Assembly: GCA_019931185.1 (NCBI GenBank)
Contig: JAINDK010000012.1
Span: 1 to 64,000 of the forward strand
Reading direction: 5' to 3'
Length of the DNA: 64,000 bases
From: Bryobacter sp. CoA8 C33
GTDB lineage: Bacteria > Acidobacteriota > Terriglobia > Bryobacterales > Bryobacteraceae
Positions 6,966-15,119 of this stretch are shown here, one piece after another (position 1 is the first letter of the stretch; the number at the start of each line of letters is the position of its first letter). The translations under genes were made by a program, and so were the position numbers. The notes beneath the pieces were generated by a model. It was not told the origin of the DNA and did not search any database. It worked only from the letters and a program-made list of their open reading frames with translations.

Positions 6966-8381
6966 TTAGGGGTGCAGCCTTTCGAGGATCTGTTCGACGG
7001 GGCGGCTGAGGAGGGCGAAGTAAGGGGCGGGGTAGATGCCGATGGCTACGGACCAGACGAGGAGGGGGGTGACGATGAGCCACTCGCGGGGATTGAGATC
7101 GGGGAGGGTGAGGTTGACGGGGTGGCGGACGGCGCCGAGCATGGTGTGGCGATAGAGGCTGAGCATGTAGCCGGCGGCGAGGATGATGCCGATGAGGGCG
7201 AGGGCGGCGGCGAGGGGTTGGGCGGCGAAGGCGCCGCGGAGGATGGTGAATTCGCCGGTGAAGCCGTTGAGCAGGGGGAGGCCGATGGAGCCGAGGAGGG
7301 CGACCATGAAGACGGCGGCGAAGCCGGGCATGGACTTGGAGAGGCCGCCGTAGTCGGCGATGAGGCGGGTGTGGCGGCGGTCGTAGGCAAAGCCCATCAA
7401 GAGGAAGAGGAGGCCGGTGGAGATGCCGTGGTTGATCTGCTGGAGGAGGGCGCCGGTGAGGCCGGGGGCATTGAGGCTGAAGATGCCGAGGGTGCAGAAG
7501 CCGAGGTGGCTGATGGAGGAGTAGGCGATGAGGCGCTTCCAGTCGGTTTGGGCGAGGCAGAGCCAGCCGCCGTAGAGGATGGCGAAGACGGAGAGGGCGA
7601 GCAGGAGGGAGGAGTCGAGGGAGGCGCGGGGGAGCAGGGGGAGGGAGAAGCGGACGAAGCCGTAGGTGCCCATTTTGAGCAGGACGGCGGCGAGGAGGAC
7701 GGAGGCGGCGGTGGGGGCCTGGGTGTGGGCATCGGGCAGCCAGCTATGGAAGGGGAACATGGGGATCTTGATGGCGAAGCCGAGGAAGAAGGCCCAGAAG
7801 ACGATGCGTTCGAGGCTGAGGGGGAGGGGGGTGGCGAGCAGGGGGGCGAACTCGAAGGTGAAGAGGCCGGTGTGGCGGGCGTGTTCGAAGTAAAGAGTGA
7901 GGATGCCGAGCAGGAGAGCGATGCTGCCGGCGAGGGTGAAGAGGAAGAACTTGAGGGCGGCGCGGCGGCGGTCTTCGGCGCCGTAGATGCCGATGAGGAA
8001 ATACATGGGGATAAGCACGGCCTCAAAGCAGATGAAGAAGACGAGGAGGTCGCGCGAGAGGAAGACGCCATGGCAGCCGGCCGAGAGCAGGAGGAGCATG
8101 GCGTGAAAGAGGCGGGGCTGGGCGGGGGAGGCGAGGAGGCCGAGGAGGGTCATCAGGGCGGTGAGGACGATGAGGAGGTAGCTGATGCCGTCGTTGACGA
8201 AGAGGAGTTGGGCGCCGAGGGAGGGGAGCCAGCGGTAGCGCTCGACGGCGTCGACGGGGACAGTGGCGGCGGCGAGGAGGGTGGCGGCGGCGAGGGTGAG
8301 CGAGCCGAACCAGGCGAGGCGGCGGGGGAAGGCGAAGAGGGCGAGGGCGCCGAGGGCGGGCAGCAGCAGGAGGGTGATCAT
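6966..8381 (-). CDS. nuoM: NADH-quinone oxidoreductase subunit M
   Basis: Antiporter-like subunit of the complex I membrane arm, about 471 residues with some 13-14 membrane segments. Visible signatures are FFICFEAVLIPMYFLIGIYG (conserved glutamate), AIKIPMFPFHSWLPDAHTQAPT, and DWKRLIAYSSISHLGF with the channel lysine. The start at 8381 gives an ATGA overlap with the nuoL stop, the same coupling used at other junctions of the operon. An ATG five codons upstream (8396) is possible. Confidence 0.97.
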   Translation of the reverse strand: MITLLLLPALGALALFAFPRRLAWFGSLTLAAATLLAAATVPVDAVERYRWLPSLGAQLLFVNDGISYLLIVLTALMTLLGLLASPAQPRLFHAMLLLLSAGCHGVFLSRDLLVFFICFEAVLIPMYFLIGIYGAEDRRRAALKFFLFTLAGSIALLLGILTLYFEHARHTGLFTFEFAPLLATPLPLSLERIVFWAFFLGFAIKIPMFPFHSWLPDAHTQAPTAASVLLAAVLLKMGTYGFVRFSLPLLPRASLDSSLLLALSVFAILYGGWLCLAQTDWKRLIAYSSISHLGFCTLGIFSLNAPGLTGALLQQINHGISTGLLFLLMGFAYDRRHTRLIADYGGLSKSMPGFAAVFMVALLGSIGLPLLNGFTGEFTILRGAFAAQPLAAALALIGIILAAGYMLSLYRHTMLGAVRHPVNLTLPDLNPREWLIVTPLLVWSVAIGIYPAPYFALLSRPVEQILERLHP

Positions 8382-10171
8382 GCGAGCCGGTACCATCCGA
8401 GGGTGAGGGCGAGCGTGAGCAGAAGCACGAGCGCGTAGTGGTGGATGCGTCCGCTCTGGAGGAGGCGGAGGGGGTAGCTGAGGAGTTCGGTGGTGAAGGC
8501 GATGAGGTGGACGAGGCCATCGACGACGAGGCGGTCGAACAGGGAGGCCAGGGAGCTGAGCAGGGAGGCGAGGGTGGTGAGGAAGCGATTGAAGGAATCG
8601 ATGATGTGGAGATCGAACCAGAGCAGGAGGCGGGAGCCGTGGTGGGTGAGGCCGGTGACGAGGACAAGCTCATAGGCCTCGCTGACGAACCAGCGGCGCT
8701 TGAGGAAGGCTTCGATGAGGCCGGGGATGCGGATATTGCGGCCGAAGTAGAGGCCGCCGAGGGAGGCGGTGGCCGAGGCGAGCAGCAGGGGCCAGGACAG
8801 GGGCGGGTGTGGGCCGAAAAAGCCAGCGAGAGCGGAGCCGAGGCCAAGGGGCCAGAGGGAATGGAGCATGAAGCCGTGGGCCTCGTGGGCTTCGCGGCGG
8901 TAGGAGCCGTAGAAGACGGCCCAGAGCATGCGGCTGGTGTAGAGAGCGGTCAGGAAGGCGGAGAGCAGAGCCATGGCGAGCAGGAGGGGGTGGGCGGCGG
9001 CGGCGTGGAGGATGGCCTCTTTGCTGAAAAAGCCGGCGAGGCCGGGCAAGCCGGCGAGAGAGAGGCCGGCGAGGGTCATGAGGCGGAAAGTCCAGGGCAT
9101 TTTGTCGTGGAGGCCGCCCATGAAGCGGATGTCCTGTTCGCCGCGGAGGCCATGGATGATGTTGCCGGCGGTGAGAAAGAGGAGGGCTTTGAAGAAGGCG
9201 TGGGTGGCGACATGGAACATGGCGGCGGAGGCGGCGCCGAGGCCGGCGGCGAGAAACATGAGGCCGAGCTGGGAGACGGTGGAGTAGGCGAGGATGCGCT
9301 TGATGTCGTTTTCGACGAGGGCGATGGTGGCGGCCAGGAGGCTGGTGATGGCGCCGAGGGAGGCGATGAGGAGGCCGGCTTCGGGGTGGGCGAGGAGGAA
9401 AGGTTGGAGGCGGGCGAAGAGGTAGATGCCGGCGGTGACCATGGTGGCGGCGTGGATGAGGGCGGAGACGGGGGTGGGGCCGACCATGGCGTCGGGGAGC
9501 CAGACGAAGAGGGGGAGCTGGGCGGACTTGCCGGTGGCGCCGAAGGCGAGCAGAAGAGCGGCGGCGAGGGTGGCGCTGGTGGCGGGGGCGGCATTGATGA
9601 CGGAGAAATCGACGGAGCCGAGGCTGTCGAGGAGGATGAGGGCGCCGAGGAGGAAGCCGGCGTCGCCGGCGCGATTGTAGAGGAAGGCCTTGTTGGCGTT
9701 GCGGTTGACGGTGGGCCGGTCGTGGTGGAAGCCGATGAGGAGGTAGCTGGCGAGGCCGACGCCCTCCCAGCCGGCGAAGAGGAAGATGAGGTTATTGGCC
9801 AGCACGAGCAGGAGCATGAAGAAGACGAAGAGGTTGAGACAGGCGAAGTAGCGCCAGAAGCCGTCTTCGCCGGCCATGTAGGAGAGGGAATAGAGATGGA
9901 TGAGCAGGCCGATGCCGCTGATGATGAGGACCATGAGGAGGCTGAGGGCGTCGGCATGGAAGGCCATGGGGAGGCCGGGCATCCACTGGGAGAGGGTGTG
10001 ATCGAGGGGGCCGGAGCGGGGGGAGAGCCAGACGGCGAGGCCATGGAGGAAGCTGAGAGAGACGGCGGCGGGGGCGAGGAAGGAGACGCCACGGCGGAAG
10101 AAGGCGATGAGGGCGGCGCCGATGAGGGGGTAGAGGGGAATCCACCAGAAGTTGGAGACGAGGTTCACCAT
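8378..10171 (-). CDS. nuoL: NADH-quinone oxidoreductase subunit L
   Basis: This is the largest antiporter-like subunit of complex I, carrying the long lateral helix at its C-terminus. The 597-residue protein has FLFAGWEGVGLASYLLIGF, GKSAQLPLFVWLPDAMVGPTPVS and ENDIKRILAYSTVSQLGLM, all diagnostic for NuoL, with the channel lysine and glutamate in place. It overlaps nuoK by 7 bases and nuoM by 4. The C-terminal region ends with another hydrophobic helix (LVLLLTLALTLGW). Length is near the lower end of the family. Confidence 0.97.
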   Translation of the reverse strand: MVNLVSNFWWIPLYPLIGAALIAFFRRGVSFLAPAAVSLSFLHGLAVWLSPRSGPLDHTLSQWMPGLPMAFHADALSLLMVLIISGIGLLIHLYSLSYMAGEDGFWRYFACLNLFVFFMLLLVLANNLIFLFAGWEGVGLASYLLIGFHHDRPTVNRNANKAFLYNRAGDAGFLLGALILLDSLGSVDFSVINAAPATSATLAAALLLAFGATGKSAQLPLFVWLPDAMVGPTPVSALIHAATMVTAGIYLFARLQPFLLAHPEAGLLIASLGAITSLLAATIALVENDIKRILAYSTVSQLGLMFLAAGLGAASAAMFHVATHAFFKALLFLTAGNIIHGLRGEQDIRFMGGLHDKMPWTFRLMTLAGLSLAGLPGLAGFFSKEAILHAAAAHPLLLAMALLSAFLTALYTSRMLWAVFYGSYRREAHEAHGFMLHSLWPLGLGSALAGFFGPHPPLSWPLLLASATASLGGLYFGRNIRIPGLIEAFLKRRWFVSEAYELVLVTGLTHHGSRLLLWFDLHIIDSFNRFLTTLASLLSSLASLFDRLVVDGLVHLIAFTTELLSYPLRLLQSGRIHHYALVLLLTLALTLGWYRLA

Positions 10172-10479
10172 TTGAGCAGGTCGATCTCGTCGGAGAGGAG
10201 GGTGCCGCGGTTGCGGAAGAGGGCGATGAGGATGCCGAGAGCGATGGCGGCCTCGGCGACGGCCACGCAGATGACGAAAATGGCGAAGATTTGGCCGGTG
10301 GTGTGGCGCCAGTGTTGGGAGAAGGCGATGAGGTTGAGGTTGACGGCGTTGAGGATGAGTTCAACGCTCATGAGCATGACGATGACATTGCGGCGGAGCA
10401 GGAGGCCGAGTGCGCCGAGCAGGAGCAGGGCGGCGCTCAAGGCGAGGTAGTGGCCGGTGGTGATGGGGGAGAGGCTCAA
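10165..10479 (-). CDS. nuoK: NADH-quinone oxidoreductase subunit K
   Basis: This small membrane subunit of complex I has 104 residues and three membrane segments. The two conserved membrane glutamates of NuoK are present, in MLMSVELILNAVNL and VAVAEAAIALGI. Start overlaps the nuoJ stop by 4 bases. Spacing and length are typical. Confidence 0.97.
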   Translation of the reverse strand: MSLSPITTGHYLALSAALLLLGALGLLLRRNVIVMLMSVELILNAVNLNLIAFSQHWRHTTGQIFAIFVICVAVAEAAIALGILIALFRNRGTLLSDEIDLLKW

Positions 10480-10988
10480 GAGGCGGCCTCTTTCTTGCGG
10501 GCGAGCCAGACGGCGCCGACGATGGCGGCGAGCAGGAGGAGGCTGGCGGCCTCGAAGGGGAGCACGAAGGTGGTGAAGAGGGAGTCGGCGATCTGTTCGG
10601 TATTGCCGGGGGCTGGGGAGGGGAGGGGGTTGCGGGCGGGGGGCAGTTGGGGGAGGCCGTGGCGGATGAGCCAGGCGAGCTCGAGGGCGAGGGCGAGGGT
10701 GGTGGCGAGGGCGAGGGGCCAGAGGCGGCTATAGGGGCGGAGGAGGGTGTGCACATCGAGGTGGATGAGCATGATGACGAAGAGGAAAAGGACCATGACG
10801 CCGCCGATGTAGAGGAGGATCTGGGCGGCGAAGAGGAATTCGGCGGCGGCGAGCAGGAAGAGGCCGGCGACGCCGAGCAGGGAGAAGATGAGGCCGAGGG
10901 CGCAATGGATGGGATTGCGGCGGAGAATGGTGACGAGGGCGCCGGAGAGCGTCATGAGGGCAAAGAGATAGAAGAAAACGGGGTCCAT
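10476..10988 (-). CDS. nuoJ: NADH-quinone oxidoreductase subunit J
   Basis: This complex I membrane subunit of 170 residues has five predicted membrane segments. The characteristic third-helix motif LLYIGGVMVLFLFVIMLI is present near residues 59-76. Its ATG shares one base with the nuoI stop (TAATG). The C-terminal half contains a longer hydrophilic loop (PPARNPLPSPAPGNTEQIAD) before the last helix, which is ordinary for the family. Confidence 0.96.
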   Translation of the reverse strand: MDPVFFYLFALMTLSGALVTILRRNPIHCALGLIFSLLGVAGLFLLAAAEFLFAAQILLYIGGVMVLFLFVIMLIHLDVHTLLRPYSRLWPLALATTLALALELAWLIRHGLPQLPPARNPLPSPAPGNTEQIADSLFTTFVLPFEAASLLLLAAIVGAVWLARKKEAAS

Positions 10989-11443
10989 TAGCGGGTGTAG
11001 GGGGTAGGCCGTGGACCTTCCTCAAGCATTTGGCGGTCCCAGATGAGGCCGTCGCGGGTGTAGGAGGCCATTTCGAAATCCTGGGTGAGTTCGAGGGCGT
11101 CGACGGGGCAGGCATCTTCGCAGAGGCCGCAGAACATGCAGCGGGAGAGGTCGTAGGTGAAGTAGGTGAGATCGAGGCGGCGGGTTTCCTTATTGCGCTC
11201 GGTGCCGACGACGATCAGGTTTTCGGGGCAGGCTTTGGCGCAGAGGTCGCAGCCGATGCAGAGGGTTTCGCCGTTTTCGGGATTGTTGTTGAGCCGGGGT
11301 GCGCCGCGGAAGCGTTCGCCGACGCGGGGCCGCTCGAGGGGGTATTGCTCGGTGACGATATTGGAGGTCCGCTGGGTTTTGAAGGTGACCCAGAGGCCGG
11401 TGAGCAGATCGGCGAGAAAGATTTTCCGGAGCGTTTCTACCAT
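10988..11443 (-). CDS. nuoI: NADH-quinone oxidoreductase subunit I
   Basis: This peripheral-arm iron-sulfur subunit carries clusters N6a and N6b towards the quinone site. The 151-residue protein has both [4Fe-4S] motifs, CIGCDLCAKACP and CMFCGLCEDACP, about 40 residues apart, after an amphipathic N-terminus that docks on the membrane. The start at 11443 (MVETLRKIF) is 19 bases after the nuoD stop. The open frame upstream of this start is antisense-like sequence over nuoD and was not used. Confidence 0.96.
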   Translation of the reverse strand: MVETLRKIFLADLLTGLWVTFKTQRTSNIVTEQYPLERPRVGERFRGAPRLNNNPENGETLCIGCDLCAKACPENLIVVGTERNKETRRLDLTYFTYDLSRCMFCGLCEDACPVDALELTQDFEMASYTRDGLIWDRQMLEEGPRPTPYTR

Positions 11444-11462
11444 GGGGACGGTGGTACTCCTA

Positions 11463-12569
11463 TTATCTGTCGACTTCACCGAGGACGAAATCGAGGGTGC
11501 CGATGATGGCGACGACGTCGGCGACGAGGGCGCCAACGGCCATTTTTTCGAGGGCGGCGAGATTGAGAAAACTGGGGGGGCGGACGCGCAGGCGCCAGGG
11601 TTGAAGGGATCCGTCGGAGACGATGTAGTAGCCGAGTTCGCCCTTGGGGGCCTCGATGGAGGAATAGATTTCGCCGGGGGCGGGCTTGAGGACTTTTGGG
11701 ACCTTGGCGAGGATGGGGCCGGAGGGGATACGATCGAGGGCCTGGCGGATGATGCGGAGGCTTTGGCGCATTTCTTCAATGCGGACGAGGTAGCGGTCGT
11801 AGCTGTCGGCGTTTTGGCCGGTAGGGATGTCGAAATCGAATTGGTCGTAGGAGGAGTAGGGTTGGGCCTTGCGGAGGTCCCAGGGGAGGCCGGCGGCGCG
11901 GAGGACGGGGCCGGAGACGGCGTAGGCCTTGCAGTCGGCGGCGGTGAGGATGCCGATGCCTTTGAGGCGGTCGACCCAGATGGGATTTTGGGTGAGGAGG
12001 CGTTCGTATTCGTCGAGGCGGGCGGGGAAGGAGGCGCAAAAGGCGAGGAGTTCGGCCTCGAAGGTGTCATGGAGTTCGTACTGGAGGCCGCCGATGCGGA
12101 AGGCGTGGGTGGTGAGGCGGGCGCCGCAGTAGTTCTCGAAGATCTTGAGGACATCTTCACGCTCGCGCATGGTGTAGAAGAGGGCGGTCATGGCGCCGAG
12201 GTCGAGGGCGGATGTGCCGAGCCAGAGCAGGTGGGAGGCGATGCGGTTGAGTTCGGCGAAGATGACGCGGACGAACTGGGCGCGGGGGGGCGCCTCGATG
12301 CCGATGAGTTTTTCGACAGCGAGGCAATAGCCGAGGCCATTGGAGACGGCGGCGACGTAATCCATGCGATCGACGTAGGGGGCGAATTGGGCGTAGGTGC
12401 GGTTTTCGCCGATTTTTTCGACGCCGCGGTGGAGGTAGCCGATGACGCATTCGATCGACTTGACGCGTTCGCCATCGAGCTTGAGGATGAGGCGGAGGAC
12501 ACCGTGGGTCGAGGGGTGCTGCGGCCCCATGTTGAGGACCATTTCCGAGGTTTCGAGATGGTTAGTCAT
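11463..12569 (-). CDS. nuoD: NADH-quinone oxidoreductase subunit D
   Basis: This 49-kDa-type subunit, related to [NiFe] hydrogenase large subunits, forms the quinone pocket. The 368-residue protein begins [26 protein letters not shown] and shows [14 protein letters not shown], the hallmark of NuoD, then [21 protein letters not shown] overlaps the nuoC stop as ATGA. The frame is open further upstream, but that is out-of-frame nuoC sequence. Confidence 0.96.
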   Translation of the reverse strand: MTNHLETSEMVLNMGPQHPSTHGVLRLILKLDGERVKSIECVIGYLHRGVEKIGENRTYAQFAPYVDRMDYVAAVSNGLGYCLAVEKLIGIEAPPRAQFVRVIFAELNRIASHLLWLGTSALDLGAMTALFYTMREREDVLKIFENYCGARLTTHAFRIGGLQYELHDTFEAELLAFCASFPARLDEYERLLTQNPIWVDRLKGIGILTAADCKAYAVSGPVLRAAGLPWDLRKAQPYSSYDQFDFDIPTGQNADSYDRYLVRIEEMRQSLRIIRQALDRIPSGPILAKVPKVLKPAPGEIYSSIEAPKGELGYYIVSDGSLQPWRLRVRPPSFLNLAALEKMAVGALVADVVAIIGTLDFVLGEVDR

Positions 12570-13102
12570 TGTCCGCTCTTGATGCCGAGGTGGTTTTGCA
12601 CCCAGGATTGGTCCATGGCGAGGATGCTTTTTTCTTTGCGGAGAGGAAAGCCCTGCCAGTCTTCGGGCAGGAGGATGCGTTTGAGGTTGGGGTGGCCGGC
12701 GAAAGAGATGCCGAACATGTCGTAGACTTCGCGCTCGAGCCAATTGGCGGCGGGAAACAGGGGGGTGAGCGAGGCGGGGGAGAAGGATTCGGGGAAGCGG
12801 GTTTTGAGGCGGAGGTAGCGGTTGGCGGAGAAGGAATAGAGAATAGCGATGAGTTCGAAGCGGTCGGGGGATTGGGGGAAGTCGACGGCGGTGAGGTCGG
12901 CGAGGTAGTCGAAAGCGTGGTTGAGGAGGAGCCAGGAGAGGACATCGCACCAGGCGGTGGGGGTGATGAGGGCGAAGGGTTGGCCGCGGAAGGATTCGCG
13001 CGTCAGGACCGAGGAAGGAAAAGTGGCTGCCAGTGCGGCCGAGAGAGGGTCTTGCCAAGCTTCCGTGGCCATAACCGGAGCCGGTTTGGCGTCTTGAGAC
13101 AT
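12566..13102 (-). CDS. nuoC: NADH-quinone oxidoreductase subunit C
   Basis: The 30-kDa-type peripheral subunit of complex I has 178 residues. The conserved region [14 protein letters not shown] and the family signature [29 protein letters not shown] are present. It is the first gene of the operon as found here: nuoA and nuoB, which normally precede it, are absent, and a divergent gene begins 53 bases away. The short upstream region with an inverted repeat at 13111-13139 is therefore the likely promoter of the whole nuo operon. Confidence 0.95.
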   Translation of the reverse strand: MSQDAKPAPVMATEAWQDPLSAALAATFPSSVLTRESFRGQPFALITPTAWCDVLSWLLLNHAFDYLADLTAVDFPQSPDRFELIAILYSFSANRYLRLKTRFPESFSPASLTPLFPAANWLEREVYDMFGISFAGHPNLKRILLPEDWQGFPLRKEKSILAMDQSWVQNHLGIKSGQ

Positions 13103-13110
13103 TGTGAAAC

Positions 13111-13139
13111 TTTCAGGTTCGCACAGTTTTGTGCTGAAA
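13111..13139. promoter_or_regulatory. Inverted repeat in nuo/hypothetical divergent promoter region
   Basis: Outer arms TTTCAG (13111-13116) and CTGAAA (13134-13139) flank an inner hairpin GCACA-GTTT-TGTGC (13121-13134). It occupies most of the 53 bases between nuoC and the divergent gene at 13156 and so could be an operator shared by both. The pairing was read directly; a role in regulation is inference. Confidence 0.4.
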
Positions 13140-13155
13140 TTTTAGGTGTAGAGAT

Positions 13156-13554
13156 ATGGCTCAGAACGAATTGGAACAGATGCGCGCGGCCCACGGGGTG
13201 GTGCCGGTGTCGAAAGAGGACGAAGGAAACAGTTTTCGCAAGATTGCGAACGGTGTGTATGGGTTTACCTACGCGCCGGGTAGTGAGGATTTCGGACTGT
13301 TTTTGAAGCAGCCGCGACAAAGCTATGAGGTACACAAGCTGGCGGACGGGACGATGCTGGTCCTAGGCTATACGACGGCGGAGAATGCCGGGAAGCTGGG
13401 ACTGGCGGGAGCGCAGGAAGTGCAACTGTACCCGGAGCCGCGCGGGGAGTTTGGAGTGCTGGTGGCGGTGCCGCATGCGCGGATGGTGAATGCGAAGGCG
13501 CTGGACCGGGACGACTACAACAAGCTGAAGACGGGGTTGAGGCCGATCGGGTAG
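13156..13554 (+). CDS. Conserved-looking small protein of unknown function
   Basis: This is a 132-residue soluble protein with no signal peptide, membrane segment or recognised motif. It contains GNSFRKIANGVYGFTYAPGS and an alternating pattern suggesting a mostly beta fold, with KLADGTMLVLGYT and FGVLVAVPHARMV. It is divergent from nuoC with 53 bases between the start codons, and it is preceded by a weak TAGGTG. The window gives no functional context beyond sharing a promoter region with the complex I operon. Confidence 0.6.
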   Translation: MAQNELEQMRAAHGVVPVSKEDEGNSFRKIANGVYGFTYAPGSEDFGLFLKQPRQSYEVHKLADGTMLVLGYTTAENAGKLGLAGAQEVQLYPEPRGEFGVLVAVPHARMVNAKALDRDDYNKLKTGLRPIG

Positions 13555-13625
13555 GAGGGGAATAGCCCTTGAAAATGGGCTTGGGATACGCAGAAACGGG
13601 AAGGGAAGTCGATAGAGCATGATAG

Positions 13626-14144
13626 ATGGGAAATCATGCCCCCCGAGTTGGCGATCTCACGGACCTGTTCGTACGAGAGTTGGTGTCGGCTGTTGCGCCG
13701 AGGCATCCCTATTTTGTAATACGAACGAAGCCACGAGCGGAGCGACAGGTGAGGGAGAGGCTGGAGGCGCAGGGGCTGACGCCGGTGGTGTTGAAATTCT
13801 TGCCGGGGTTTGTATTTGCGCGCTTTCATCCGGCGCAGAAGCTGCAAGTGGGGGCGATCGCGGGGGTACATTCGATTGTTGGGTTTTCGGCGCAACCATC
13901 GCCTGTGGATGAAGAGGAACTAGAGGCATTGCGGCGGGTAGACGAGGCGAGACTGGCGGTTGGTCCGGCGCCGTTTCCGGCCTATGGGCGGCCGTGCCGG
14001 CTGGTAAGGGGGCCGATTGAGGGGATGCGCGGGGTGTTGATGGGGAGCGAAGACAAGCCATTGGTGGTAATGAGCCTGACGCTTTTGCAGCGGAGCATTG
14101 CCGTTGAGGTAGAGCCGGATTGGGTAGGGCCCTACCGGCCCTGA
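13626..14144 (+). CDS. NusG-like transcription antiterminator (UpxY/RfaH type)
   Basis: The 172-residue protein starts its NusG N-terminal domain with PYFVIRTKPRAERQVRERLE, then LPGFVFARF, the two NGN landmarks, and IAGVHSIVGF. A KOW-like segment follows (YGRPCRLVRGPIEGMRGVL). Specialised NusG paralogues of this size antiterminate surface-polysaccharide operons in Bacteroidota and Acidobacteriota. The next genes encode a polysaccharide export protein and a sugar epimerase, which fits that role. The start is fixed by a stop one codon upstream of the ATG. Confidence 0.8.
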   Translation: MGNHAPRVGDLTDLFVRELVSAVAPRHPYFVIRTKPRAERQVRERLEAQGLTPVVLKFLPGFVFARFHPAQKLQVGAIAGVHSIVGFSAQPSPVDEEELEALRRVDEARLAVGPAPFPAYGRPCRLVRGPIEGMRGVLMGSEDKPLVVMSLTLLQRSIAVEVEPDWVGPYRP

Positions 14145-14162
14145 ATTACAGGAGAGAAGAAA

Positions 14163-15095
14163 ATGAAGTTACTGAGATTGATGAGCGTGACGTGTGCCTT
14201 GTTTTCGCAAACAGTGATTCAGCAAATGCCCCCAAGTCTGCCTTTGCAGCGGGTTGGAGCGCATGATTTGCTGAGCATTCATGTGTATGGAGCGCCGGAG
14301 TTATCGAGACCGGTGCGGGTGAACGCGGAAGGGCGAATCCAGATTCCGATGGTGAAGGAGAATTTTTTGGTGGAAGGTAAGTTTGCCGGTGAGATCGAGG
14401 GGATGCTGGCGGGGGCGCTGGAGCGGGAGAAGATACTGATCGAACCGGTGGTGACGGTGAGTGTGGCGGAGTATGTGAGCCGGCCCATCAGCGTGATTGG
14501 CGCGGTGAGGACGCCGCTGACGTTTCAGGCGTTTGGCAAGGTGACCGTGCTGGATGCGCTGAGCCGGGCAGGGGGGCTGAGCGGCGAGGCGGGGGGGGAG
14601 ATATTGTTGAGCCGTATGCAGGTTGGGCCCGAGGGCAAGCCGTCGAATTTGGTGCTGCGGATCCCGGTAAAGCAGTTAATCGATCAGGCGGACCTGGAGT
14701 TGAACTATCCGCTGAGGGGTGGGGAGGAAATCCGCGTGCCGGAGGCGAGCAAGATCTTTGTGGTGGGCAACGTAAAGAAACCCGGGGCCTTTGCGGTGCG
14801 GGACAACGAGGACACGACGGTGATGAAGATGCTGGCGCTGAGCGAGGGTTTATTGCCATTTGCCACGCAGGAGGCGTTTATATACCGCCGGGAGGGGGGA
14901 GAGGGTAACCGGAACGAGATCTCGATTCCACTGGCGAAGATCATGGCGCGCAAGGCACCGGACGTCAAGCTGCTGCCGAACGACGTGTTGTACGTGCCGG
15001 ACAACAAGAACAAGCGGATGACGATGTCGATGGTGGACCGGATTGCGACTTTTGGGGCAGGGACGGTAAGCGGGATGCTGGTATGGCGGCGATGA
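14163..15095 (+). CDS. Polysaccharide export protein (Wza/Poly_export and SLBB family)
   Basis: The 310-residue exported protein has a hydrophobic N-terminus without a lipobox cysteine. The Poly_export domain follows at about 28-110 (VGAHDLLSIHVYGAPELSR, then VNAEGRIQIP), and two SLBB-type repeats (ISVIGAVRTPLTFQ and IFVVGNVKKPGAF). Wza-like proteins form the outer-membrane channel for capsule or exopolysaccharide. AGGAGAGAAGAAA precedes the ATG, 18 bases after the NusG-like gene. The C-terminal segment may include an amphipathic anchoring helix. No glycosyltransferase or Wzy/Wzc gene follows in this window. Confidence 0.85.
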   Translation: MKLLRLMSVTCALFSQTVIQQMPPSLPLQRVGAHDLLSIHVYGAPELSRPVRVNAEGRIQIPMVKENFLVEGKFAGEIEGMLAGALEREKILIEPVVTVSVAEYVSRPISVIGAVRTPLTFQAFGKVTVLDALSRAGGLSGEAGGEILLSRMQVGPEGKPSNLVLRIPVKQLIDQADLELNYPLRGGEEIRVPEASKIFVVGNVKKPGAFAVRDNEDTTVMKMLALSEGLLPFATQEAFIYRREGGEGNRNEISIPLAKIMARKAPDVKLLPNDVLYVPDNKNKRMTMSMVDRIATFGAGTVSGMLVWRR

Positions 15096-15119
15096 AGCAT
15101 TTCGGCATAATGAAGAAGC

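Noticed and set aside
4376-10450. Very long plus-strand open frames (4376-5596, 6972-8438, 8438-10450) across the nuo operon
   Set aside because: They are antisense to strongly conserved nuoH, nuoM and nuoL. Their glycine/glutamate/alanine-rich translation is what GC-rich membrane genes give on the opposite strand, and they have no family signatures.
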